Of a stretch of 16,055 nt of DNA, positions 1-8,628 are shown piece by piece. Every line of letters starts with the position of its first letter. Position 1 is the stretch's first letter. The stretch is from Campylobacterota bacterium. Lineage in GTDB: Bacteria > Campylobacterota > Campylobacteria > Campylobacterales > Sulfurimonadaceae. The notes beneath the pieces are model-generated. The model was not told where the DNA came from. It was given only the letters and a program-made list of their open reading frames with translations, and made no database searches. Both the position numbers and the translations under genes were made by a program. The stretch is taken from assembly GCA_013153755.1 (NCBI GenBank), contig JAADDU010000021.1:1-16055 (forward strand). The letters are read 5' to 3'.

Positions 1-519
1 CATCCATTCCCATTCTCCAAAGCCACTATCTGCATTTATATGCCCAGCGTCTTGTAAAACTTCCATCTCTACATTAAGGTTTTGTTGCATCTGTTTTGCT
101 TCTTCTTGTGTTAGGTATGGGTCATTTGTGGATGTTATTAGTAGTGTTTGTTCTGCATATAGATTTTTTGGTAGTTGTAATGGAAAAAATTCTTTTAGTT
201 CCTCTATATCTGTATCTAAACTCGGTGGTGCTACTAAAAAAAGCTTTTGAACCACTGCATCTAAAACATTTTCGTTACATAGATGAAACCAAAGTGTGTT
301 TGCTAAGGAGTGACATATAACTATAGTTGGTTTAAATGATTTTAACTCTTGAAGTAGTTCATCTCTCCAAACATCCATCTTTGGAAAATCATACTCACTA
401 AACTCTAAAAAACTAACGCAACCATACTCTTTTGCTATCTCAGATGCTAAGTAACTTTGCCAATGTGGATGCGAACTACCACCCCAACCATGAAGTAGTA
501 AAACTCTATCTTTTTTCAT
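1..519 (-). CDS. RBBP9/YdeN-type serine hydrolase (alpha/beta fold), 3' end outside window
   Basis: The reading frame starts with ATG at 519 and runs without a stop to base 1, giving the first 173 residues; the C-terminus is missing. It opens with a hydrolase strand followed by HGWGG (residues 10-14), the oxyanion region of small alpha/beta hydrolases. Ser71 sits in a CHSLA nucleophile elbow, a variant of GxSxG with Cys and Ala replacing the glycines. Asp133 (in TNDPY) and His160 (in AGHINADSGFGEW) complete a plausible triad; the GHINA-SGxGEW stretch is typical of the RBBP9/YdeN family (DUF1234). Such proteins are cytosolic esterase-like hydrolases, mostly without a known substrate. Its start overlaps the end of the DUF234 gene by 14 bases, so the two are probably translated together, last in the gltX cluster. 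The family call is firm; the substrate is unknown. Confidence 0.85.
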   Translation of the reverse strand, partial: MKKDRVLLLHGWGGSSHPHWQSYLASEIAKEYGCVSFLEFSEYDFPKMDVWRDELLQELKSFKPTIVICHSLANTLWFHLCNENVLDAVVQKLFLVAPPSLDTDIEELKEFFPLQLPKNLYAEQTLLITSTNDPYLTQEEAKQMQQNLNVEMEVLQDAGHINADSGFGEWEWM

Positions 520-1300
520 CTTCTTCTACCAACCGTTTAAAATTTTTAAGGGTATATAGTTTTATGTTTTGGCTTTTTAATGCTTTTAATTCACTAGAAA
601 AACCAACTTTACTAAAAAGAACAAAAACCACTGCATCTAACTTCGCTAAGGTTGCCTTTTCTTGTAGTTTTGTAAGTGTACTTTTTTTAACTTTAGAGTT
701 TGTATAGTTACAACTTCCAACTACCATCTTTTTAGATTTTGTTTTAGCATATATATCTATCTCTATGTCTTTATCCCAATAACTTTTTAAACTAAAGATA
801 GGGTCATCTTTAAAATCTGCTTTTAAAAGTTCTCCGGAGAGTTGAGTAAATGTATAGCTTACAAACTCTGCAAACCTTTTTTCAAATCTATCTTGAACCT
901 CTTTGTAGTCTCCATCTCTCACACCCTTAAAAAGTGGAGAAACAAATGCAAACCAAAACCTAGTAAAAGGGGCATTGAAGATAATTTTTTTTGAGTTTTT
1001 AGAACTTTGAAGTTTTATAACACCAAGGTCACAAAGCTCATCTACAGCTTTTAGTCCAACCTCTTCAGAGATATTGGCTTTTTTAAAAGTAGAGTGTAAT
1101 CTTCCATCTCCTAAAGCTGCACCACTAAGGATGGAATGAAAAAGTGGCATCCCTGTTGTCATATCACTTATATCGTTACGAATATAACTATAATCTTCTA
1201 AGATAAGTGTTTTAACCAGTTCAAATGGCTCTTTATTTGTGTCGATTTTACCCCACTCTACTCCACCAAATATACTGAAAAACTCTAAAGCTTTTTGCAT
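506..1300 (-). CDS. DUF234-type protein without ATPase domain (winged helix plus nuclease-like fold)
   Basis: From the only ATG this gives 264 residues. A probable winged helix occupies about residues 48-100 (FHSILSGAAL to LGVIKLQSS). An RFWFAFVSPLF segment near residue 115 resembles the start of DUF234 (PF03008), the domain usually attached to the C-terminus of archaeal-type ATPases; no P-loop ATPase is present here. The C-terminal part looks like a PD-(D/E)XK nuclease core: EIDIYA (Glu180, Asp182) followed by VVGSCNY (residues 193-199). In many DUF234 proteins the second motif reads GECK; here Ser196 and Asn198 stand at the usual acidic and lysine positions, so nuclease activity is doubtful. 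Function is unknown. Coding potential continues upstream of the ATG to about 1369-1381 in the same frame (see findings), so the N-terminus may be about 23 residues longer. It lies between the receiver-GGDEF gene and the hydrolase gene, which it overlaps by 14 bases. Confidence 0.75.
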   Translation of the reverse strand: MQKALEFFSIFGGVEWGKIDTNKEPFELVKTLILEDYSYIRNDISDMTTGMPLFHSILSGAALGDGRLHSTFKKANISEEVGLKAVDELCDLGVIKLQSSKNSKKIIFNAPFTRFWFAFVSPLFKGVRDGDYKEVQDRFEKRFAEFVSYTFTQLSGELLKADFKDDPIFSLKSYWDKDIEIDIYAKTKSKKMVVGSCNYTNSKVKKSTLTKLQEKATLAKLDAVVFVLFSKVGFSSELKALKSQNIKLYTLKNFKRLVEEDEKR

Positions 1301-1386
1301 ATCTTTTGGTTTATGTTGAGTATAAAAAGAGCTAAATTGTTGTGTTAGTGTTTGTTTGTTGTTTGTGATAGGAGAACCTTTATTAT

Positions 1387-2283
1387 TTAAATTGTAACTA
1401 TATTTACACTATGATTTTGAATACTTATTTGCAACGCTTTTTTAGAACGATCTGTTAGTGTATATATGTTATCACCCTTTGCTGCTTGTGTTATACCGTA
1501 ATTAATTTGTGTTTTAAAAGAGTTTATAAAGGTTTGCTTTTTAAACTTTGCATCTAATTTTTCTGCTAACAGTTTTGCAGCTTGAAGAGATGTATTTGGT
1601 GTCAATATAATAAAATCACTACCTCCCCATCTTGCTATAACATCACTAATCCTTATCTCTTTTGAGATATATTGAGCTATATTTTTAAGAAGCCTATCTC
1701 CTTGTAAAAAACCAAATATAGCATTGATTTTTTGCATATCATTTATGCGAAAATATATAATAGAAAAGATACTATCATATCTATCATACTCCCTCATCGC
1801 TTGAGTTAAAAGAGTTTGTAAATGCATACGATTTGAAACTTTTGTTAACTGGTCAGTTGCGACAACTATGGCTAATCTTTCATTTTGACCTAAGCACTTT
1901 TTTAATGCTTCATAGTTTAGTATGTATCTATGCATTTTTAAAAGTAATTCATCAAGATTAAATGGTGACTTGATACATTCATTTACTCCTATTTCATAAG
2001 CATTATGTATGCTTTTTAGGTCATCCGTTTTAATTAAGTATAAGAATGGTAAAAAGTTTAACTCACTTAAAGAACGGATATGCTGGCATAAAGTCAAAGG
2101 GTCTAACTCTAAACATCTCTCATTTGCCAATATTAGATGAATATGATTATCTTTGATATATTCTTCAAAATATTTTTGAGTTGTAACAACTTCTAAATTT
2201 ATATCACGTATCTTATGAAAAAACTCTACAAGAGTATTTAGCTCTTTTTTGTTATCATTTATCAAGACAATATTGTATTTCAT
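1387..2283 (-). CDS. Degenerate receiver-GGDEF protein, probable c-di-GMP receptor
   Basis: The 298-residue protein has an N-terminal response-regulator receiver fold (about 1-120) and a C-terminal GGDEF fold (about 140-298). The receiver is degenerate: the acidic pair reads Asn9-Asp10 and the phosphoacceptor position is Asn54 (LILAN where active receivers have LLD), though Lys105 (IKSPF) is kept. The GGDEF domain has lost its metal ligands: the LDID strand reads FRIN (Arg179, Asn181) and the signature reads GGSDF (220-224), with Ser at the first acidic position. The inhibitory-site motif RxxD is intact as R211-ISD214, five residues before the signature. It therefore probably cannot make c-di-GMP but could bind it, as Caulobacter PopA does. 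Its start codon shares one base with the gltX stop (TAATG), which implies translational coupling. There is no transmembrane segment, so it should be cytosolic. Confidence 0.85.
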   Translation of the reverse strand: MKYNIVLINDNKKELNTLVEFFHKIRDINLEVVTTQKYFEEYIKDNHIHLILANERCLELDPLTLCQHIRSLSELNFLPFLYLIKTDDLKSIHNAYEIGVNECIKSPFNLDELLLKMHRYILNYEALKKCLGQNERLAIVVATDQLTKVSNRMHLQTLLTQAMREYDRYDSIFSIIYFRINDMQKINAIFGFLQGDRLLKNIAQYISKEIRISDVIARWGGSDFIILTPNTSLQAAKLLAEKLDAKFKKQTFINSFKTQINYGITQAAKGDNIYTLTDRSKKALQISIQNHSVNIVTI

Positions 2284-3683
2284 TAATCTATATCACTCAA
2301 TAAAAAGTTAGTAATATTTGCTATTCTCAACATGGTTTCTTCTCTACCTATTATAGCCATAACACTATCAAGACCTGGTCCACTCATCTTACCGAGTAGT
2401 GCAACACGCAAAGGTTGACCAATCTTTCCAAAACCAACTTCCATCTCATCTATAACATCTTGCATAACTTGGTGATATTCGCTAGGTAGATGCAGTGCAT
2501 CTAATTCAGAAATCTTTGCTCCAAATCTATTTAAAACTTCTAAAGCATTACCTTTAAAGGCTTTTTTCAGTGCTTTTTCATCGTAAGAGGTAGGAGTTGT
2601 TAAAATCTCCTTTATCTGAATAGCCATATCTTTTAATGTTTTAGATCTATCTTTTATCTCATCTAAAAGTATCTCTCTTTTATCGTGTGAAGTTAACACC
2701 AAATCATACTCTGTTAGTAGTTGAGCTAGTTCATCATTTGGCATATTTTTAAGGTAATGTGCATTTAGCCAGTCTAATTTTTGAGTGTTGTATATGGATG
2801 CTGATTTATTTATATCTTTTGGGTCAAAGAGGTGTATCATCTCATCCATGCTAAATATCTCTTGATCCCCATGACTCCAACCAAGACGAACCAAGAAGTT
2901 TAAAAGAGCCTGAGGTGTATAACCCATCTCTTTATAAGCCATAACATCAGTAGCACCATCTCTTTTACTTAGTTTTTTACCTTTTTCGTTATGAATCATA
3001 GGTACATGGTAAAACTTAGGTATGCTAAAACCAAGAGCTTCATAAACTACTATCTGTTTAGGTGTGTTACTTAAGTGGTCATCCCCTCTTATAACTTCAT
3101 TTATCCCCATAAGATGGTCATCTATCGCTACAACAAAGTTATATGTTGGAGCACCATCAGCTCTAGCTATAACAAAATCATCTAGTATATCTTCAGCTTG
3201 AAAAACTACATCACCTTTTATGCCATCTTTTACTAAAATCTCCCCACTAAGTGGAGCTTTGATTCTTATAACAGGTTCTACACCCTCAGGAGGAGTTCCA
3301 TCAAAATCACGATAACGACCATCATACTTTGTTCTTTGTTTGTTAGCCATTTGAGTCTCACGAAGTTGTGTAAGTTCATCTTTTGACATATAACATTTGT
3401 ATGCTTTACCCTCATCTAAAAGTTGTTTTATGTAAGAAGCATATATCTCATCTCTTTGAGATTGGTATGTTATCTCTCCATCGTGGCTAAGACCTAACCA
3501 ACTAAAAGCTTTTAGTATAGCTTGTGTAGCTTCCTTAGAGTTTCTAGCTTTATCTGTATCTTCTATACGGAGAACAAATTTTCCACCATTCTTTTTAGCC
3601 CAAAGATAGGAAAAAAGAGCAGTTCTTAAACCACCAATGTGAAGATAACCTGTAGGACTTGGAGCAAAACGAGTAACAACCAT
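2283..3683 (-). CDS. gltX: Glutamyl-tRNA synthetase
   Basis: A 466-residue class I aminoacyl-tRNA synthetase that charges glutamate onto tRNA in the cytosol. The N-terminal Rossmann fold carries the HIGH-type motif as HIGG (residues 15-18, in PSPTGYLHIGG) and the KMSKS-type motif as KLSKR (237-241). RGDDHLSNTPKQ is the usual GluRS signature between them, and a helical anticodon-binding region follows. I chose ATG 3683 because the family begins directly with VTRFAPSPTG and an AAAAGG ribosome-binding site lies seven bases upstream. The frame stays open 30 residues further to 3773, but that stretch is hydrophobic, unlike the family, and overlaps the promoter. Campylobacterota commonly carry two GluRS enzymes, one of which charges tRNA(Gln) for later amidation; the position beside the malic enzyme and SurA-like gene matches C. 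jejuni gltX2 from memory. Which tRNA this copy prefers cannot be read from the sequence. Confidence 0.96.
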   Translation of the reverse strand: MVVTRFAPSPTGYLHIGGLRTALFSYLWAKKNGGKFVLRIEDTDKARNSKEATQAILKAFSWLGLSHDGEITYQSQRDEIYASYIKQLLDEGKAYKCYMSKDELTQLRETQMANKQRTKYDGRYRDFDGTPPEGVEPVIRIKAPLSGEILVKDGIKGDVVFQAEDILDDFVIARADGAPTYNFVVAIDDHLMGINEVIRGDDHLSNTPKQIVVYEALGFSIPKFYHVPMIHNEKGKKLSKRDGATDVMAYKEMGYTPQALLNFLVRLGWSHGDQEIFSMDEMIHLFDPKDINKSASIYNTQKLDWLNAHYLKNMPNDELAQLLTEYDLVLTSHDKREILLDEIKDRSKTLKDMAIQIKEILTTPTSYDEKALKKAFKGNALEVLNRFGAKISELDALHLPSEYHQVMQDVIDEMEVGFGKIGQPLRVALLGKMSGPGLDSVMAIIGREETMLRIANITNFLLSDID

Positions 3684-3711
3684 AACAACACCTTTTTTTA
3701 TTAGTAATGCT

Positions 3712-3717
3712 ATTTTA
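3712..3717 (-). promoter_or_regulatory. Candidate -10 box for the gltX cluster
   Basis: TAAAAT on the minus strand, about 28 bases upstream of the chosen gltX start and in the 93-base divergent gap. No clear -35 is seen, which is common for sigma-70 promoters in this phylum. It would place the transcript start inside the open frame upstream of ATG 3683, which supports the shorter gltX. Confidence 0.45.
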
Positions 3718-3740
3718 GGCAAATGTTGGTTAAAGGTGGG

Positions 3741-3746
3741 TAAAAT
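3741..3746 (+). promoter_or_regulatory. Candidate -10 box for the SurA-like operon
   Basis: TAAAAT about 31 bases before the ATG of the SurA-like gene; a second TAAAAT at 3755-3760 is an alternative. A TAGGA ribosome-binding site at 3766-3770 follows, six bases before the ATG. The box lies back to back with the gltX promoter. Confidence 0.4.
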
Positions 3747-3776
3747 AACAAATATAAAATTTAAGTAGGACATTAA

Positions 3777-4613
3777 ATGGGTAAAATATTTTTAATTTTC
3801 ATCTTTGCTTTAGTATTAAATGCAAAAATGGTTGATGGGGTAGCAGTGGTTGTTGAAGGTTCTGCTATAACACTTTATGAGATAAAACAAGAGATGAAAA
3901 CATCAAATGTAAAAGCAAAAATGGCTACAGATATTTTAATAAGAAAAACATTGGAAAAATTAGAGATAAGAAAGAGAAAAATCTCTGCTACTAGAAGCGA
4001 AGTGTATGATGACATAAAAAGGACTGCATCTAGAAACAAACTAAGTGTTAGTGCTTTTTATGAAGCTGTTAGAAACTCTAATGGATTAACTTCTGAACAG
4101 TTAAAAGAGAGAGTAAGAGAGAAACTGTTATCTCAAAAACTTTACTCATCTATAGCATATAAAAACATGTCCGAACCAACTCAAGAAGATATAAAAGCAT
4201 ACTATAAAACTCACAAAGATATTTTTATGCACCCAAGCACTTTTCAAGTTATCATATACAAAACACAAAATCAAGCTAGATTAAAACAAAAAGTTTTAAA
4301 CCCTATGTTTTACTCTCCAGATATACAATCAAGTGAACAAACTTTACCTTATGATAGAATCTCTCCAGACTTAGCCAACCTTTTACAAAACACATCTATA
4401 AATCATTATACCCCTATCGTTCCAGATGGTAACGGTGGGTATATGAGTTTTTACTTAAAAGGTATAGAATCTGCTAAAGAGGAAGACTTATCAGGTGTAA
4501 AAAATAAAATTATAAATATGATAATGGCAGAGCAAAGAGAAAATGTTTTAAGTGATTACTTTCAAAGACTTCGTCAAAATGCAAATATAGAAATACTTAG
4601 ACAAGTTAAGTAA
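3777..4613 (+). CDS. SurA-like periplasmic chaperone / peptidyl-prolyl isomerase family
   Basis: The 278-residue protein starts with a hydrophobic signal peptide (about 1-16, ending LNA before KMVDG). The mature N-terminus VDGVAVVVEGSAITLYEIKQEM is the classic opening of SurA_N chaperone domains (compare VDRVAAVVNxxxI). Helical chaperone segments follow to about residue 150, including the SEQLKERVREKLLSQKLY helix. A region of about 80 residues (160-240) resembles a parvulin isomerase domain that has lost its central helices and the GG-containing loop: it goes from TFQVIIYK to GGYMSFYLKGIE. The C-terminal helix (about 243-278) should pack back on the chaperone domain. It should escort outer-membrane proteins through the periplasm; isomerase activity is doubtful. 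It resembles the Cj1289/PEB4 group. The next gene starts one base after its stop. Confidence 0.85.
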   Translation: MGKIFLIFIFALVLNAKMVDGVAVVVEGSAITLYEIKQEMKTSNVKAKMATDILIRKTLEKLEIRKRKISATRSEVYDDIKRTASRNKLSVSAFYEAVRNSNGLTSEQLKERVREKLLSQKLYSSIAYKNMSEPTQEDIKAYYKTHKDIFMHPSTFQVIIYKTQNQARLKQKVLNPMFYSPDIQSSEQTLPYDRISPDLANLLQNTSINHYTPIVPDGNGGYMSFYLKGIESAKEEDLSGVKNKIINMIMAEQRENVLSDYFQRLRQNANIEILRQVK

Positions 4614-4614
4614 A

Positions 4615-5049
4615 ATGTTAAGCGATAAAAACTTCATAAATATAGCTACTGAGATAGCAAGTGCATCTAAATGTGTTTCAAAACAAGTTGGTGCTGTTAT
4701 AGTCAAAGATGGTAGGATTTTAAGTACTGGTTATAACGGTACGCCTACTGGCTATCAAAACTGTTGTGAGTATTGGGATAATGAATACACATCAGAACAT
4801 CACGAATGGTCAAAAACTTATGAAATACATGCAGAAATGAATGCTATCATCTGGGCTGCAAGAGAGGGTATAAGTATAAATGGGGCTACCATCTATGTAA
4901 CACTTGAACCATGTAGTGAGTGTAGCAAAAACCTTATAGCAAGTGGTATAAAACGGATAGTTTATGCAAAAGAGTATGAATATACACACTCTAAAACAGT
5001 TTCAAAGTTTTTAAAAGATAACGGTGTAATTATAGAAAAATTAACTTAG
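4615..5049 (+). CDS. dCMP deaminase-type zinc enzyme (ComEB/dCD family)
   Basis: The 144-residue protein has the complete cytidine/deoxycytidylate deaminase zinc site: His72-Ala-Glu74 (HAEMNAI) and Pro99-Cys100-x-x-Cys103 (EPCSEC), with Glu74 as proton shuttle. The GAVIVKDGRILSTGYNGTPTGYQNC region before it is characteristic of dCMP deaminases, which turn dCMP into dUMP for thymidylate synthesis. The length fits the ComEB/dCMP deaminase family and is short for riboflavin RibD or tRNA-editing TadA proteins, which carry other signatures. The insertion around residues 50-65 (CCEYWDNEYTSEHHEW) probably contributes to the second metal or substrate site in this family. ATG lies one base after the upstream stop with no good ribosome-binding site, so translation is probably coupled to the SurA-like gene. 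Confidence 0.88.
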   Translation: MLSDKNFINIATEIASASKCVSKQVGAVIVKDGRILSTGYNGTPTGYQNCCEYWDNEYTSEHHEWSKTYEIHAEMNAIIWAAREGISINGATIYVTLEPCSECSKNLIASGIKRIVYAKEYEYTHSKTVSKFLKDNGVIIEKLT

Positions 5050-5058
5050 GAGATAAAA

Positions 5059-6324
5059 ATGCCAAGCATAACTATCACTGATCAAGAAGCTCTTGATTAT
5101 CATGAGTATCCACAACCTGGAAAAATATCTGTAGAAACTACAAAAGCAGTCGCAACTCAGCGAGATTTATCACTAGCCTATACTCCAGGAGTTGCAGTTC
5201 CATGTTTAGCTATAGAAAAAAATCCAAAAGATGCTTATAGATATACTGCAAAAAAAAATCTAGTAGCAGTTATAACTAATGGTACAGCAGTCTTAGGACT
5301 TGGAGATATAGGAGCACTAGCATCTAAACCTGTTATGGAAGGTAAAGGTGTTTTGTTTAAAAGTTTTAGTGGACTTGATAGTTTTGATATAGAGGTAGAT
5401 GAAAAAGATATAGAAAAATTTTGTGATGTTGTCTCTGCTATAGCACCAACTTTTGGTGGTATAAACTTAGAAGATATCAAAGCACCCGAGTGTTTTGAGA
5501 TAGAAAAGAGACTTGTTGAAAAACTAGATATACCTGTTATGCATGATGACCAACATGGAACAGCAGTCATATCTAGTGCTGGAATCATAAACACCTGCAT
5601 TATAACAAAGAAAAAGATTGAAGATTTAAAGATAGTCGTTGTTGGTGCTGGTGCAGCAGCCATCTCTTGTGCTAGACTTTATCGTTCTTTGGGTGTAAGA
5701 AGTATCTATATGTTAGACTCTAAAGGTGTAGTACATACTCAAAGAGATGATTTAAATATATATAAAAAAGAGTTTATGGCTGATGGCTTTACAACAAAAG
5801 AGGATGCTTTTAAAGATGCTGATGTTGTTGTAGGTTTATCAAAACCAGGTACATTTAGCATAGAAGATGTTAAACTTATGGGAGAAAATCCTATCATCTT
5901 TACTTTAGCAAATCCAACACCTGAGATATTTCCTCAAGATACTAAAAAAGCAAGACCAGATGCTATCATAGCAACAGGAAGAAGTGATTTTGATAACCAA
6001 GTAAACAATGTTTTAGGTTTTCCTTTTATATTTAGGGGAGCTATGGATGTCCGTGCAAAAAAGATAAATGAAGAGATGAAATTAGCAGCAGCTCATGCTT
6101 TAGCAAAACTAACAAGAGAGGAAGTTCCTGAGTATCTAAATGAACTTTATGGAAAAAAGATTGTTTTTGGAAAAGAGTATATTATCCCAAAACCATTTGA
6201 TAACAGACTCATAGTTGAAGTTTCAAGCGCAGTAGCACAATCAGCTATAGACAGTGGTTCATCAGAGATGAAAGGGTTTGATATAGAGGTTTATAAAAAA
6301 GAGCTATCAAAGGTTCTTAAATAA
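5059..6324 (+). CDS. mez: Malic enzyme (malate dehydrogenase, oxaloacetate-decarboxylating)
   Basis: The 421-residue enzyme converts malate to pyruvate and CO2 with reduction of NAD(P) and links the TCA cycle to pyruvate and biosynthesis. Catalytic Tyr41 (SLAYTPGVA) and Lys96 (SKPVMEGKG) are present, as are the metal ligands Glu138-Asp139 (NLEDIKAPECF) and Asp164 (MHDDQHGTA). The cofactor-binding fold starts with VVVGAGAAAISC near residue 193. This is the short bacterial form with no phosphotransacetylase-like C-terminal domain, unlike E. coli MaeB. The choice between NAD and NADP is not clear from sequence alone. An AGGAG ribosome-binding site precedes the ATG. It is the last gene of the SurA-like/deaminase operon and converges on nifU. 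Confidence 0.95.
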   Translation: MPSITITDQEALDYHEYPQPGKISVETTKAVATQRDLSLAYTPGVAVPCLAIEKNPKDAYRYTAKKNLVAVITNGTAVLGLGDIGALASKPVMEGKGVLFKSFSGLDSFDIEVDEKDIEKFCDVVSAIAPTFGGINLEDIKAPECFEIEKRLVEKLDIPVMHDDQHGTAVISSAGIINTCIITKKKIEDLKIVVVGAGAAAISCARLYRSLGVRSIYMLDSKGVVHTQRDDLNIYKKEFMADGFTTKEDAFKDADVVVGLSKPGTFSIEDVKLMGENPIIFTLANPTPEIFPQDTKKARPDAIIATGRSDFDNQVNNVLGFPFIFRGAMDVRAKKINEEMKLAAAHALAKLTREEVPEYLNELYGKKIVFGKEYIIPKPFDNRLIVEVSSAVAQSAIDSGSSEMKGFDIEVYKKELSKVLK

Positions 6325-6348
6325 TCACTATCTATTTTATATTTAAAC

Positions 6349-6361
6349 CACTCTTAGAGTG
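6349..6361. other. Small hairpin after the malic enzyme gene
   Basis: CACTC and GAGTG arms around a TTA loop, 25 bases after the malic enzyme stop. It lacks a clear U-tract on either strand. It may help termination together with the stronger stem at 6368-6392. Confidence 0.25.
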
Positions 6362-6367
6362 AAAATA

Positions 6368-6392
6368 TTAGTAGAGATAAACTCTCTACTAA
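6368..6392. terminator. Candidate bidirectional terminator between converging genes
   Basis: A perfect 9-base stem (TTAGTAGAG with CTCTACTAA) around a 7-base loop. It lies between the malic enzyme and nifU and includes the nifU stop codon. No long T-run follows on either strand, so the stem may act as a transcript-end stabiliser instead of a classic rho-independent terminator. Confidence 0.45.
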
Positions 6393-7369
6393 ATAGGAAG
6401 AACTCGGATACTTTTAGAAAGTTTCTCTTTTAGAGTTGATTCTATGGCATAAAGTGTACCTGTTGCACTAGATGCACAACCGTTACATGCACCAAGATAA
6501 CGGATATAAATATCTATATTTTCATCAGCTTTTTTGATGTCTATAACTTCCATATCTCCACCATCCATGATTAAGAATTGGCGAACATTTTCATCTATCA
6601 CTGCATCTACTGCTTTTATCTGTTGAACTAGTGTCATATCTTCAAATTTTACTTCCCCACTAGCACTTGCATCAGCAGCAGCTTTCATTTTTTCTTCATC
6701 CATCTCTTTTCTTGTATCACGAAGGATGTCAACTAAGTACCACTCACGAGCTTCATGCCCACCTGGTTTTATACAACTTTTACAAAATCCACCAGCTTTT
6801 GTGTAGTCTGTGATTTGTTCTATAGTTGTTAAGTCATTTAGACGGATAACCTCTTGAAGTGTTTTTAGACTTACCCTTGCACACTCACAAACGATTATCT
6901 CCTCTTCAAAACTCTCTGCATCTACACCCAAGTAAAGTGATGCAGCTTTTTTGATAACATCATAAGCCATAACAGAACAGTGCATCTTTTGAGGTGGAAC
7001 TGCTGGAGTGTCTGGGTCATCTCTTAGAGCCATCTCAACATCTATATTTGTGATTTTTACTGCTTCTTGAACAGTTTTACCTATACAAAGTTCAGTCATA
7101 ACATCACTAGATGCGATAGCTGTACCACAACCAAAACTTTTAAATTTTGAGTTTATGATGATGTCAGTCTCTGGGTCTATCTCCCAGTAAAGTCTTACTG
7201 CATCTCCACAACTCTCAGCACCAAAATCAGCTACTATAAGTTTGTTTCCTCTAGCAGTTACTTCATCTTCAAACAACTCCCCTTGATGTTGAGGGTTATT
7301 CATAAGTGTTGTTACTTTATTTGAGTATGCATCCCAAAGTGATGCTCCAAGTAAATCATCCTTAGCCAT
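6389..7369 (-). CDS. nifU: NifU-type Fe-S cluster scaffold, three-domain form
   Basis: A 326-residue scaffold that assembles Fe-S clusters with sulfur from NifS. All three NifU parts are visible. The IscU-like domain (about 5-150) has scaffold cysteines Cys54 (GAESCGD), Cys81 (FGCGTA) and Cys131 (MHCS). The central BFD-like [2Fe-2S] domain has Cys161, Cys163 (CEC), Cys196 and Cys199 (FCKSC). The C-terminal Nfu domain has Cys295 and Cys298 (GACNGCASS). Full-length NifU serves general Fe-S assembly in Helicobacter and relatives, not only nitrogen fixation, and no nitrogenase genes lie nearby, so a housekeeping role is most likely. Its start is 31 bases after the nifS stop, with an AAAGGAAAG ribosome-binding site, so it is second in a nifS-nifU operon. 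Confidence 0.96.
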   Translation of the reverse strand: MAKDDLLGASLWDAYSNKVTTLMNNPQHQGELFEDEVTARGNKLIVADFGAESCGDAVRLYWEIDPETDIIINSKFKSFGCGTAIASSDVMTELCIGKTVQEAVKITNIDVEMALRDDPDTPAVPPQKMHCSVMAYDVIKKAASLYLGVDAESFEEEIIVCECARVSLKTLQEVIRLNDLTTIEQITDYTKAGGFCKSCIKPGGHEAREWYLVDILRDTRKEMDEEKMKAAADASASGEVKFEDMTLVQQIKAVDAVIDENVRQFLIMDGGDMEVIDIKKADENIDIYIRYLGACNGCASSATGTLYAIESTLKEKLSKSIRVLPI

Positions 7370-7400
7370 AGTATCTTTCCTTTTTATTTTTAATTATCAT

Positions 7401-8612
<1,212 letters not shown>

Positions 8613-8628
8613 TTACCTTTATAAAATA

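Noticed and set aside
96..707. Plus-strand frames at 96-320 and 432-707
   Set aside because: They lie opposite the hydrolase and DUF234 genes, whose minus-strand products have clear family motifs; the plus products are hydrophobic shadow sequences.
3684..3773. Thirty-residue N-terminal extension of GltX
   Set aside because: It is not part of the GluRS family, overlaps a likely -10 box, and a good ribosome-binding site precedes ATG 3683.
5235..5663. 142-codon frame antisense to the malic enzyme gene
   Set aside because: The sense strand has all catalytic motifs of malic enzyme; the antisense product is low-complexity Ser/Ile/Pro and has no ribosome-binding site.
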